Assembly (NCBI GenBank): GCA_022803075.1
Contig: JAFFTF010000015.1
Span: 7,821-41,025 of the forward strand
DNA from: Micrococcales bacterium 31B
GTDB lineage: Bacteria; Actinomycetota; Actinomycetes; Actinomycetales; Dermabacteraceae
Length of the DNA: 33,205 nucleotides
Reading direction: 5' to 3'
Positions 24,272 through 32,778 of the stretch are shown piece after piece (position 1 is the stretch's first letter; each line of letters opens with the position of its first letter). A program made the translations under genes and the position numbers. The notes under the pieces were generated by a model. The model did not search any database. It saw nothing but the letters and a program-made list of their open reading frames with translations, and had not been told where the DNA came from.

Positions 24272-25471
24272 TTAGAGGCTTTGCCAGGTGGAACTGTTGG
24301 CGGCACTGTCTTCGACGGCCTGAATCACGCGCTGCACGGCGAGACCCTCGTCAAAACTGGGCTGCGGCTGCTCACCCCGGCCGATGCAGGTCAAGAAGTC
24401 GACCACTTGATGGGTGAAACCGTGCTCGTAACCGAGGCCGTGGCCGGGGGGCCACCAGGCCGCAACATAGGGGTGCTCGGCCTCGTTCACGATGATGCGA
24501 CGGTAGCCGGCGGTCGCAGCGGGCTCGCGGGCGTCGAAGTATTGCAAGACATTCATGTCTTCGAAGTCGAAGATGAGCGAGCCGTCAGAGCCGTTGATTT
24601 CGAGGTGCAGGCCGTTTTTGCGCCCCGTCGCGAACCGGCTCGCCTCAAACGAACCGATCGCGCCGCCCTCGAATCGCGCGGTGAAGGCCGTGGCGTCGTC
24701 CACCGTGACGGGCCCGTATTCAACGTCGCCGGCAGCGGACGCGCCCCCTCCGCCGCCGAGATTGGACGCCCGCCCACCCGCGCCGAGCTCACCCGTCAGC
24801 ACCGGCCGCTCCTTCACAAAGGTCTCGAGGATCCCCGACACGCCCGTGATCTTCTCTCCGAGCACAAACTGCGACGCGTCAATGATGTGCGCGCCGATAT
24901 CCCCCAGCGCGCCGGCGCCCGCCAGCTTCTTGTCGAGGCGCCACGTGAGCGGGCTGGTCGGATCCATGAGCCAATCCTGCAGGTACTGAGCCCGCACGTG
25001 CCGAATGGTACCGAGACGTCCCTCCTGCACCAGCTGGCGCATGAGTGCCAACGCGGGCGTGCGCCGGTAGGTGAAGCCCACCATGGCGTACACACCGTGC
25101 TTGGCCGCCTTCGCGGCCGCCGCAGCCATCGCCTCGGCCTCCGCGACCGTGTTGGCCAGGGGCTTCTCGCAGATCACGTGTTTGCCGGCTTCGAGGGCTG
25201 CGATCGAGATTTCGGCGTGCGTCGAGCCCGGCGTGCAGACGTCGATAACGTGCACGTCGTCGCGCGTCAGCAGGTCACGCCAGTCGTTGACGGTGTCGGA
25301 CCAGCCCATTTTGGCGGCTGCGGCGCTCGTCTTGGCGGCGTCGCGGCCGCACAGCACGCTCAGTTCGGCGTCAATGGGAAGGTCGAAGAACTTGTTGGCC
25401 GTGCGCCACGCCTGGGAGTGCACTGCACCCATGAATGCGTATCCGACGAGGCCGACCCCGAGTTTTGCCAT
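24272..25471 (-). CDS. Gfo/Idh/MocA family oxidoreductase
   Basis: A 399-residue NAD(P)-dependent sugar or inositol dehydrogenase. The N-terminal Rossmann fold opens GVGLVGYAFMGAVHSQAW, the EKP motif is CEKPLANT, and the C-terminal domain has the catalytic DIGAHIID. A glycine-rich insertion (near 270-285) interrupts the substrate domain. I start at ATG 25471 (MAKLGVG) because GGGAGAG lies 9 bases upstream; the frame stays open to 25891 but that part has no homology and overlaps the divergent gene. Co-transcribed with the isomerase downstream. Confidence 0.93.
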   Translation of the reverse strand: MAKLGVGLVGYAFMGAVHSQAWRTANKFFDLPIDAELSVLCGRDAAKTSAAAAKMGWSDTVNDWRDLLTRDDVHVIDVCTPGSTHAEISIAALEAGKHVICEKPLANTVAEAEAMAAAAAKAAKHGVYAMVGFTYRRTPALALMRQLVQEGRLGTIRHVRAQYLQDWLMDPTSPLTWRLDKKLAGAGALGDIGAHIIDASQFVLGEKITGVSGILETFVKERPVLTGELGAGGRASNLGGGGGASAAGDVEYGPVTVDDATAFTARFEGGAIGSFEASRFATGRKNGLHLEINGSDGSLIFDFEDMNVLQYFDAREPAATAGYRRIIVNEAEHPYVAAWWPPGHGLGYEHGFTHQVVDFLTCIGRGEQPQPSFDEGLAVQRVIQAVEDSAANSSTWQSL

Positions 25472-25512
25472 GGTGGATTCTCTCCCGTGTCTCGCTGGCA
25501 GTTGTGATCCCC

Positions 25513-25540
25513 AGCCTATTCGGGAATCCGGCAAATCCAA
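25513..25540 (-). promoter_or_regulatory. possible promoter of the dehydrogenase-isomerase operon
   Basis: On the minus strand TTGGAT and TAGGCT are 16 bases apart, about 40 bases before the ATG at 25471. Confidence 0.4.
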
Positions 25541-25682
25541 CCGAATGGTCAGAATCAGACGAATACTTTTGCCTGTCGGACGCCCCGGCCCCCTCGTGCG
25601 CCGCCCGCCGCGGTTCCGGCATGCCGAACTCTTGCAGCTGACGCTGATTCTTAAATGCACAATTTCTGCTGCAAAGTTCCCT
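25541..25682. other. central part of the 299-base divergent intergenic region
   Basis: Between the two candidate promoters I see no gene, hairpin or repeat. The stretch turns AT-richer from about 25640. Confidence 0.5.
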
Positions 25683-25717
25683 CTGCACGAGATGGCACAT
25701 TTCGTTACACTGTGTAA
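25683..25717 (+). promoter_or_regulatory. possible promoter of the GGDEF-EAL gene with a palindrome on its -10
   Basis: CTGCAC and TACACT (25706-25711) are 17 bases apart. The -10 lies inside a perfect 13-base palindrome, TTACACTGTGTAA (25705-25717), which would be a good repressor site. Confidence 0.45.
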
Positions 25718-25770
25718 GCAAGGTGGTGTCTGTGGGGTGCCACTCATCCGGAAAATAAGGCGGTGCACGC

Positions 25771-28617
25771 ATGCGCAATCGATTTGATCGCGCCCTCGAA
25801 GCACTGAGCGACGCCGATTCGCAGCTCCCAAACTACTTTCATGACGCGGCCGAAGCCCTCGCCACGCTGTTTCCGAATGACCGAGTAGCATTCGTCAACT
25901 TCCCTACTGCCAATGAGGACGAGACCGGCACTTTCTACGCGCCGACGCACGCGGAGGGCCTCGTCCCGTGCGAAACTGCTCCGCTACGAGAATGGCCTCG
26001 CGACCTGACCGGCCTCCCCGCCGACGACCGCCTCAGCCGCGCCCTGCTCCCGGGGCTTGCCCACAGCGACGATCCCGTCACCACCCTCTTCGTCCCCTTG
26101 CAAACCCAAAACGACGTCACCTGCTACTTCGTGGTGCTGCGCGTCGCAACCCCCGAGCTCTCGACGCTCGACTTCCGCAGCGATCCCCGGGTCAGCCCCC
26201 AAGACCCCATTCGCAGTCCGCTCACGGCTTCGCGCGCTAGACGCGCCAGAGCCCAAATGCCAAGCACTCAGACACCCTACTGGAGCCAACGCCCCACGCT
26301 CACGGATGTCGTGCCCACGCTGGCCGGGCGGGCCAACGAGCCCACCGCGGCGTCCGAAGTGACAACCGTGGAGCCGCCCAACCTGCCCCTGGGCTGGCAC
26401 GCCCACGAGCACGGCGCAGCCGCCCTACTCGCCCGCTATTGCGAAATGCAGGTGCGCACTTGTCTCCTGCAACGCTCGCTCGCCGAGGCCGAAGACCTTC
26501 GCTCCATCGCGTTTCGCCACCTTGACCAGGGCATCTTCATCTTGCGCCCCGATCTCACCATCCTCGCGGTGAACCCCGCCGGCGCCGCGCTCGGGGGGCT
26601 CCGACCCGAAGAACTCATCGGCAACCGACTGGTAGACCTCAACATTCAAATGTGGGTGAAGCCGGGCGTGCCCCTGCCCGTGGACGAAGTGCCCGTGGTC
26701 GCGTCCCTGCGCGAGAACCGGACCGTCGTCTCCGACATCCTCTACATCACCACCGGGACGGGACTCGAACTGTGGACCCGCGTCAGCGCCACGCCCACTC
26801 ACAATGCCCAGGGCGAACCGATCGTCGTCGTCGTCACCCGCGACCACACCGAAGAACAGCGCATGGTGCACGCCCTCAAGCGCCGCGAGTCGCAATTGCT
26901 CGCGGCGCAACAACTGGCGAAGCTCGAACTGTGGAGCTGGGACGCCACCAACAACCAAATCATCTTCGACGCGTTCCAATCAGACGTGCTCCGCGAATTT
27001 GCCCCCAAGGGTCGCATCAGCACCGAGATGTTCCTTGCCGCGGCGGGCGTCGGCTCCGAGGTATACGGCCAAATCCTGCTGAAGGTGCTCATCGAGGGCA
27101 AACGCTGCACCTTCGACTTTCAGTTCGACCGCTCTGACGGCGGCAAGAACACGTGGCGCGTCTGGATCATCCCGGAACTCGACGAGGCCGGTAATGTCAT
27201 CGACATATGGGGCACCGGCCTCGACATCTCTCACGAGCGCCAGGTGCAATCCGAACTGCAGCGCCTCGCTCTGCACGACACCTTGACCTCACTTGCCAAC
27301 CGCACCCACCTGCAGGAACGCCTCGTCGAGGTCCTGCAGCGCACCGAGGCCGGGCGCTTTGCGGCCCTCATCATGATCGACCTCGACGATTTCAAGGGAG
27401 TTAACGACACCTACGGCCACAATGCCGGCGACGACCTGCTGCAACAGGTCGCGCAGCGCATTCAGGATGCCTCACCCTCCGGTTCCCTCGCGGCGCGCCT
27501 CGGGGGCGACGAATTTGTGATCCTTGTCGAGGGCCTGGAGAGCGGAGACGCCGCCGTCGAAGTCGCCCACCGCGTCCACGAAACCCTGCAGGTGCCCTTC
27601 ACCATTCAGGACGCGCGCCAACCCCTCGAACACCACGCCTCGATTGGCCTCGCCTACACGGATCAAGCGCAGCGGCCCGCAGACGACTTCATGCGCGACG
27701 CCGACCTGGCGATGTATGACTCGAAATCTCGCGGAGGCAACCACATCGTCGTGTTCCATCACGGCCTGCGAGAGGCGGCCGACCGGCGCCATATGGCCGA
27801 AAGCGTCATTCGCGAGGCCTTCGATGGGGGCCGCGTCGAAGGGCGGTTTCAACCGATCATGCGCCTCAGCGATCAGCGAGTCACCGGCGGCGAGGCCGTC
27901 GCAGGAATCTTGAAGGGCGACGCCGGCGAGTGGTCCCTCATCGAATTCGCGAGCATCGCAGAGGGTGGCGTTCTCGGCGCCGCCATCGACTCCATCGTGC
28001 TCAAGGAGGCCATCTCGGTGATCAACGAGTGGGCGCCAGACAATCCCGCTGAAGACGTCGATATGTGCCTGGTGGGAGCCAACCTCTCGCCCTTGACGCT
28101 CGAGGTACCCGACGCCTACGCCTCCATCAAGGAGTCACTACGAGAGATCAAGCGCCCTGACCTCTTTGTGCTCGAGATTTCATCGCACACCAAGACCAGC
28201 AGCGACCCCGACCTCATGGACCGCCTCGAACCGCTGAAACAACTGGGCATTCAGTTGCTGCTGGATGATTTCGGAGTGGGGTACTCAAGCTTCGCGCACA
28301 TGCGCCACCGCAGCGTCGACCTCGTCAAGATCGATGCCAGTTTCTCTGAGAACATCGCCCACGACCCCGTCGCGGCGGCCGAACTCAACGCTATGGTGGC
28401 TCTGTGCCTCAGCCGCGGGCATCGCTGCATTCTCGCCGGCATCGACACCCCCGAGCAATTCAAGGTGGCGCTCGCTTCGGGCGCGACGCACGTCCAGGGC
28501 TCATTCGTCGGCGACGCCCTGAAGTGGCAGGACTTCCGCGCGACCTACATCCATCCGTCTGCAGAGGTGTCGAACACGACCAACCTCGACGACCATCGCC
28601 GGGCCAAATCCGCGTAG
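25771..28617 (+). CDS. PAS-GGDEF-EAL protein (c-di-GMP signalling)
   Basis: A 948-residue cytoplasmic protein. A weakly GAF-like domain (about 1-235) is followed by a PAS domain (about 245-365), a second PAS/PAC domain (about 375-495), GGDEF (about 500-665) and EAL (about 680-940). The GGDEF motif is intact at 578-582, so it should make c-di-GMP; the usual RxxD product-inhibition site before it is absent (PSGS). The EAL domain is degenerate: EAL reads E708-A-V, ExTE reads EISS, and the AEGVET motif reads LAGIDT, losing a metal/catalytic Glu. DDFG (832-835), the NLS Asn, the KID Lys and the QG Gln remain. Phosphodiesterase activity is therefore doubtful. GGCGG lies about 7 bases before the ATG. 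No membrane segments. Confidence 0.93.
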   Translation: MRNRFDRALEALSDADSQLPNYFHDAAEALATLFPNDRVAFVNFPTANEDETGTFYAPTHAEGLVPCETAPLREWPRDLTGLPADDRLSRALLPGLAHSDDPVTTLFVPLQTQNDVTCYFVVLRVATPELSTLDFRSDPRVSPQDPIRSPLTASRARRARAQMPSTQTPYWSQRPTLTDVVPTLAGRANEPTAASEVTTVEPPNLPLGWHAHEHGAAALLARYCEMQVRTCLLQRSLAEAEDLRSIAFRHLDQGIFILRPDLTILAVNPAGAALGGLRPEELIGNRLVDLNIQMWVKPGVPLPVDEVPVVASLRENRTVVSDILYITTGTGLELWTRVSATPTHNAQGEPIVVVVTRDHTEEQRMVHALKRRESQLLAAQQLAKLELWSWDATNNQIIFDAFQSDVLREFAPKGRISTEMFLAAAGVGSEVYGQILLKVLIEGKRCTFDFQFDRSDGGKNTWRVWIIPELDEAGNVIDIWGTGLDISHERQVQSELQRLALHDTLTSLANRTHLQERLVEVLQRTEAGRFAALIMIDLDDFKGVNDTYGHNAGDDLLQQVAQRIQDASPSGSLAARLGGDEFVILVEGLESGDAAVEVAHRVHETLQVPFTIQDARQPLEHHASIGLAYTDQAQRPADDFMRDADLAMYDSKSRGGNHIVVFHHGLREAADRRHMAESVIREAFDGGRVEGRFQPIMRLSDQRVTGGEAVAGILKGDAGEWSLIEFASIAEGGVLGAAIDSIVLKEAISVINEWAPDNPAEDVDMCLVGANLSPLTLEVPDAYASIKESLREIKRPDLFVLEISSHTKTSSDPDLMDRLEPLKQLGIQLLLDDFGVGYSSFAHMRHRSVDLVKIDASFSENIAHDPVAAAELNAMVALCLSRGHRCILAGIDTPEQFKVALASGATHVQGSFVGDALKWQDFRATYIHPSAEVSNTTNLDDHRRAKSA

Positions 28618-28666
28618 GCGACCCGGTCACGTGGGGGGCGGGCGTCCGGCCCAAAAAACCGCGCCG

Positions 28667-30466
28667 CTAGTGGCCCCGCTGCGCCACCCATGACGCGTGC
28701 AGCCCGGCATAGATGCCGCCACTGCTCACGAGCGAGGCGTGTGGGCCTTGCTCGACCAGGCGCCCGCTATCGAACACCACGATGCTGTCCGCGACCTCAG
28801 CCGTGGAGAGTCGGTGCGCAATAGTGACGGTCGTGCGCCCCCGCGACAGGCCCGCGATGGCATGTTGCAGCGCCACGTCGAGGCTCGGATCCACAGCGCT
28901 GGTGGCCTCGTCCAGCACGAGCACGTCGGGGTCGGCGATGTAGGCGCGGGCCATGGCCACGAGCTGGCGCTCTCCCGCCGAGAGGGATTCGCCGCGCTGA
29001 CCCACCTGTGAATCCAGGCCCTGCGGGAATTTCGCCACCCAGTCGCTGAGCCCCAGCTCTGCAAACGCGCGCTCGATGTCGACGTCGCTCGCCGAGGGGG
29101 CGCCATAGCGCACGTTTTCGGCCAGGGTGGTGTCGAACAAGAATCCGTCCTGCGGCACCATCATGACGCGGCGGCGCAGGCTGTCGAACGTCGCGCGCGT
29201 GAGTGGCACCCCGCCAATCACGATCTCGCCCGCGCTTGGGTCCATGAGCCGCGTCAGCAGTTTCGCGAAGGTGGTCTTGCCGGAGCCGGTCTCCCCCACG
29301 ATCGCGATCTTGCTGCCCGCCTCGATGTCGAGGGATACCGAGTGCATCACCTGCGGTCCGCCGGGGTAGGCGAAGCACAGGTCGCGCACAGATATGTCGA
29401 GCGGGCCTGCCGGTAGTCGGACGCCGTTCTCCGGGTCTGGCACGTCGGCCGGCGTAGCCAGCAATCCGAGCACTCGGCGCCAGCCGGCGACGGCGTTCTG
29501 CGCGTCACTCAGCTGTTCGATCGCGAGGCGAATCGGCGTCACGAACAGCGTCACGAGAAAGATGAAGGCGACCAGCTGGCCGAGCGTTAGCGACGGCAGA
29601 AACGATGTGGTGGTGCCCAGCACGATGCCCGCCGTGATGATGCTCGCGAGCGCCACCCCCTCGGTCAGTTCGGAGAGGCTGAAGTTCAGGGCGTTGGTGC
29701 GCATGATGCGTCGCTGCGCGAGTCGCACCTGGTCGATGCGCTGCAAAAGCTTGGTGCGCATGGCGTCGCCGTAGTTGTAGGCACGCACGGTCTGCGCACC
29801 GACGAGGACCTCGCTCGTGGTGCCCAGCATCTGACCCGTGGTTTCGCGCTCGACCACGAACGCGGCGCGTACGCGGAGTTGAATCTTGCGCATCACGAAG
29901 ATCATGGGCAAGAAGATGCACCACATGACGATGGCAAGCGGCCACGAGTACCACAGCATGATGAGGGTCGCGATAAACACTTGCAGGAGCGCGACCATCA
30001 TGGAGAGGCCGCCCATCGAGATGAAGTTCGCGACCTGGTCGACATCGGCGGTGACGCGCGAGACGAGCGAGCCGCGTTGTTCGGTATTTTGGGTGAGCAG
30101 CGAGAGCTCGTGTACGCGTTTAAACGCGGCGATGCGAAGCTGCGCGAGACCCGTGTCGGCGGACCGAAACAGGCGCCGGTTGGTGGTGATCTGCGCTGCC
30201 GTGGTGGCGGCCAATACCGCCACCGCAATGATGGTGGCCTGCACGATATAGCCGAAGTTGGGGGTGCCGGTGGTGACTTGGCCGCCGTCGATGACGCGCT
30301 GCATGGCCACGGGAATCACGATGCGGCCGGCGCTCGCCACGACGGCGAGGGTGAGCGTGAGGGCAAGCCCCTGGGTCATGCCGGGGGTGAGTTGGAGCCC
30401 GCGCTTGACGGTCGCAAAACCCGATTCTTCGACGAGACTATCGCCGGGTAGCGTGGCCTGTTTCAT
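28667..30466 (-). CDS. ABC exporter subunit with the consensus ATPase site
   Basis: A 599-residue half-transporter with six membrane helices (about 35-330) fused to a nucleotide-binding domain. Walker A is GETGSGKTT; Walker B is VLVLDE with catalytic E520, and the H-loop H551 (IAHRLST) is intact. The signature is LSAGE (495-499) instead of LSGGQ. Its ATG overlaps the stop of the upstream ABC gene by 4 bases, with GGAG just before it. The two proteins almost certainly form a heterodimer. Substrate unknown; multidrug or lipid-like compounds are typical of the type. Confidence 0.95.
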   Translation of the reverse strand: MKQATLPGDSLVEESGFATVKRGLQLTPGMTQGLALTLTLAVVASAGRIVIPVAMQRVIDGGQVTTGTPNFGYIVQATIIAVAVLAATTAAQITTNRRLFRSADTGLAQLRIAAFKRVHELSLLTQNTEQRGSLVSRVTADVDQVANFISMGGLSMMVALLQVFIATLIMLWYSWPLAIVMWCIFLPMIFVMRKIQLRVRAAFVVERETTGQMLGTTSEVLVGAQTVRAYNYGDAMRTKLLQRIDQVRLAQRRIMRTNALNFSLSELTEGVALASIITAGIVLGTTTSFLPSLTLGQLVAFIFLVTLFVTPIRLAIEQLSDAQNAVAGWRRVLGLLATPADVPDPENGVRLPAGPLDISVRDLCFAYPGGPQVMHSVSLDIEAGSKIAIVGETGSGKTTFAKLLTRLMDPSAGEIVIGGVPLTRATFDSLRRRVMMVPQDGFLFDTTLAENVRYGAPSASDVDIERAFAELGLSDWVAKFPQGLDSQVGQRGESLSAGERQLVAMARAYIADPDVLVLDEATSAVDPSLDVALQHAIAGLSRGRTTVTIAHRLSTAEVADSIVVFDSGRLVEQGPHASLVSSGGIYAGLHASWVAQRGH

Positions 30467-32631
30467 GGGCGCTCCTGCTTCGCGGTCTCGGGGTAGGCGG
30501 CTGGTTCGGTGGGGTGGGGCTCATCGTCGAGCTCGGGCTCGTAGGGGTCGTCGCCGCGGAAGGCCTCGGTGGTGTCCATGCTCTCGGCGACGCTCTTGAA
30601 GGCTCCGGTGTAGGCCTTCTCGCGCTCGGCCACGGCGCGGTCCTCCGCATCACGCTCGGCGCGTTCCGTTTCGAGCATCTGGTGGGCGATGGCGGCCTCG
30701 TCGTACGCATTGACGAGCGCGGCATATTCGGGGTCTCGCAAGAGTTCGGAGTGGGTGCCCCGGGCGGTGATGCGACCGTCCTGCATGAAGACGACGTCGT
30801 CGGCGAGGGCGATGGTGGCCTTTCGATAGGCCACCATGAGCAGGCTCATACCGTCGACCGCCCCGCGCAGTCCGCGCAGGATCGCTGCCTCGACGCTCGG
30901 GTCGACTGCGCTCGTGGCATCGTCGAGTATCAGCAGGCGGGGCTTGCGAACTAGCGCTCGGGCGAGGGCGATACGTTGCCGCTGCCCGCCCGAGAGCGAC
31001 CCACCGCGTTCGCCCAGTTCGTGATCGAGGCCCTCGGGGAACGCCGCGACGAACTGCTTAGCCTGGGCAATGTCGAGCGCAGCCCACAACTCGTCGTCCG
31101 GGTAGGTTTCACCGAGGTTCAGGTTGGCCCTCACGGTGTCGTCGAAGATGAAGGCGTTTTGCAATACCAGGACAACATCCTTGGCGATTTCACCTGGCCC
31201 GAACTCGTCGAGCGGCACCTGGTCGAGGCTGACCTGCCCGCCCTGCGGGTCGAGCAGTCGTGCCACGATCTGGGTGAGGGTGGATTTTCCGGAGCCCGTC
31301 GCGCCCACGACGGCCACAATGTTGCGACCCGGCTCGGCCGACAGCTCGAAGGTGAAGTCGCGCAAAATGGTGGTCGTGGCGTCCGGGTTGGACGCCACGG
31401 TGCCGGGTACCGGGGCTGCCCCGGCTTGCTGCGCCACGGCTGCGTCCGCCGCGTCGATGGCCTCGGGGGCATCCTTGAATTCGAAATGCACGCGGTGCAG
31501 GTCTACGGCAGCGGGGCCGTCGGCGCCGCCGCTGGCCAGGCCGTAGCTTTGTTCGCTGCGCGCGTCCCACACGTTGTGCAGCCGGGAGAGCCCCACGACG
31601 CTGCGGGGGAGGTCTGCGAGCACCCAGCCGAACGAGCGGATCGGCATGCCGATGATCATAAAAATGTACGCAACCTGCACGAGCGTGGCCGCGCTCATGG
31701 CCCCGGATTCGATGCGCCAGCCGCCGACCAGCATCACAACGAGCACGCCCACATAGGGCAGCGAGTCGAGCACCGGATCAAACCCGGCGCGCACGTAGTC
31801 CACTTTGAGCGTGGCGTCGCGCAGCCGCAGCGCGGAGTCGCTGAAGCGGCTGACTTCATAGTCTTCGCGACCGAGGACTTTGACGACGCTCGCGGCCTCG
31901 AAAGATTCGTGGGCCGTGCGGGTGACGTCGCTGCCGAGGGCCTGGGCGGCACGCACGAGGGGCATGAGCGTGTTGAGGTACAAGAGGTTCACGCCGATGA
32001 TGAGGGGGAACATGACCGCGCCGACGATGCCGAGAAACACGTCTGCGTGAAAGATGGTCCAAAACGCGTACACGAGCATGAAGAGGGTCGCGACGGCGAA
32101 GGGGAATGGCATCATGACGCGCCAGGCCGAGACGGCGTCGCTCGAGACGTGCGCCATGAGGCGGCCTGTGTTTTGTCGCTTGTGCCAACCGATGGGTAGG
32201 CCCGTGTACTGGTCGGCGAGGCGGCGGCGGGATTCGGCGAAAAGTTCGAAGCCGAGGAACCCTGAGCCGACGCGGCGGCCAATCAGGCCGGCGAGGCGGG
32301 CCAGGGCGAGGCCGAGGATTAGCGCGATGGCGGCTCCCACGGCGCTCCACTGTGCCTGGCCCGCGGTGAAGGAGGCTGCCATGGCGTTGTCGGTGGCCCA
32401 GCCGAGCACTGCGGCGGCGTTGACCTGCGCGAGCATGTAGACGATGGCGCCGCCGAACGTGAAGGCCGAGATCTTGGGATACCGCAGGGCGCCCTGCACG
32501 AGGTTTTTGAGGCCGACTCGCATCGTGCCGAGGGCGGTGGCTTTGGCGGAGGGGTCGACGACGTAGTTGCGCACGGCGCCGGCGGGTGGGTCTGTGGGTG
32601 GGCGTGTGGGGCGGGGAGGCGTGGGTGGCAC
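30463..32631 (-). CDS. ABC exporter subunit with the degenerate ATPase site
   Basis: A 722-residue half-transporter with a proline-rich N-terminus, six membrane helices and a nucleotide-binding domain. Walker A has K449 (GATGSGKST) and the signature is canonical LSGGQ. The Walker B catalytic Glu is replaced by D571 (LILDD) and the H-loop His by Y602 (VAYRKAT), so its own site cannot hydrolyse ATP normally. A Glu/Asp-rich tail of about 90 residues follows. The start is GTG 32631 (an in-frame TGA lies two codons upstream). AGGAGG is 14 bases away, too far, while TACGGT lies 6 bases before the GTG, suggesting a leaderless start. First gene of the two-gene exporter operon. Confidence 0.93.
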   Translation of the reverse strand: MPPTPPRPTRPPTDPPAGAVRNYVVDPSAKATALGTMRVGLKNLVQGALRYPKISAFTFGGAIVYMLAQVNAAAVLGWATDNAMAASFTAGQAQWSAVGAAIALILGLALARLAGLIGRRVGSGFLGFELFAESRRRLADQYTGLPIGWHKRQNTGRLMAHVSSDAVSAWRVMMPFPFAVATLFMLVYAFWTIFHADVFLGIVGAVMFPLIIGVNLLYLNTLMPLVRAAQALGSDVTRTAHESFEAASVVKVLGREDYEVSRFSDSALRLRDATLKVDYVRAGFDPVLDSLPYVGVLVVMLVGGWRIESGAMSAATLVQVAYIFMIIGMPIRSFGWVLADLPRSVVGLSRLHNVWDARSEQSYGLASGGADGPAAVDLHRVHFEFKDAPEAIDAADAAVAQQAGAAPVPGTVASNPDATTTILRDFTFELSAEPGRNIVAVVGATGSGKSTLTQIVARLLDPQGGQVSLDQVPLDEFGPGEIAKDVVLVLQNAFIFDDTVRANLNLGETYPDDELWAALDIAQAKQFVAAFPEGLDHELGERGGSLSGGQRQRIALARALVRKPRLLILDDATSAVDPSVEAAILRGLRGAVDGMSLLMVAYRKATIALADDVVFMQDGRITARGTHSELLRDPEYAALVNAYDEAAIAHQMLETERAERDAEDRAVAEREKAYTGAFKSVAESMDTTEAFRGDDPYEPELDDEPHPTEPAAYPETAKQERP

Positions 32632-32660
32632 GTTTCAACCGTATACCTCCTGCGCCGCTC

Positions 32661-32678
32661 TGGGGTCGATAGACCCCA
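32661..32678. promoter_or_regulatory. inverted repeat upstream of the ABC exporter operon
   Basis: TGGGGTC, GATA, GACCCCA: a perfect 7-bp dyad. It is followed directly by an 11-base palindrome ATGGTAACCAT (32679-32689) and then a T6 tract at 32697-32702 on the plus strand. It could be an operator pair for the exporter, or a plus-strand terminator. Confidence 0.5.
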
Positions 32679-32765
32679 ATGGTAACCATGCGGAGGTTTT
32701 TTAGGGACGCGCGCCGGCCTCCTCCCAGCCGGGTTCAGCCCTCGCGGTGGTGCGCGACCAGCCGC

Positions 32766-32771
32766 TAGATT
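32766..32771 (+). promoter_or_regulatory. -10 box for a leaderless phosphatase transcript
   Basis: TAGATT ends 7 bases before ATG 32779. A GGAGGG also sits between them but only 1-2 bases from the ATG, too close for a normal ribosome binding site. Confidence 0.5.
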
Positions 32772-32778
32772 GGAGGGC

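Noticed and set aside
24260-25507. 415-codon plus-strand open frame
   Set aside because: Antisense to the Gfo/Idh/MocA dehydrogenase.
25472-25891. Upstream extension of the dehydrogenase
   Set aside because: It overlaps the divergent c-di-GMP gene and adds non-homologous residues; MAKLGVG at 25471 fits the family start.
28618-28666. Terminator between the c-di-GMP gene and the ABC operon
   Set aside because: Only a 4-bp GGGC/GCCC stem is found, and the T6 tract on the minus strand precedes rather than follows it.
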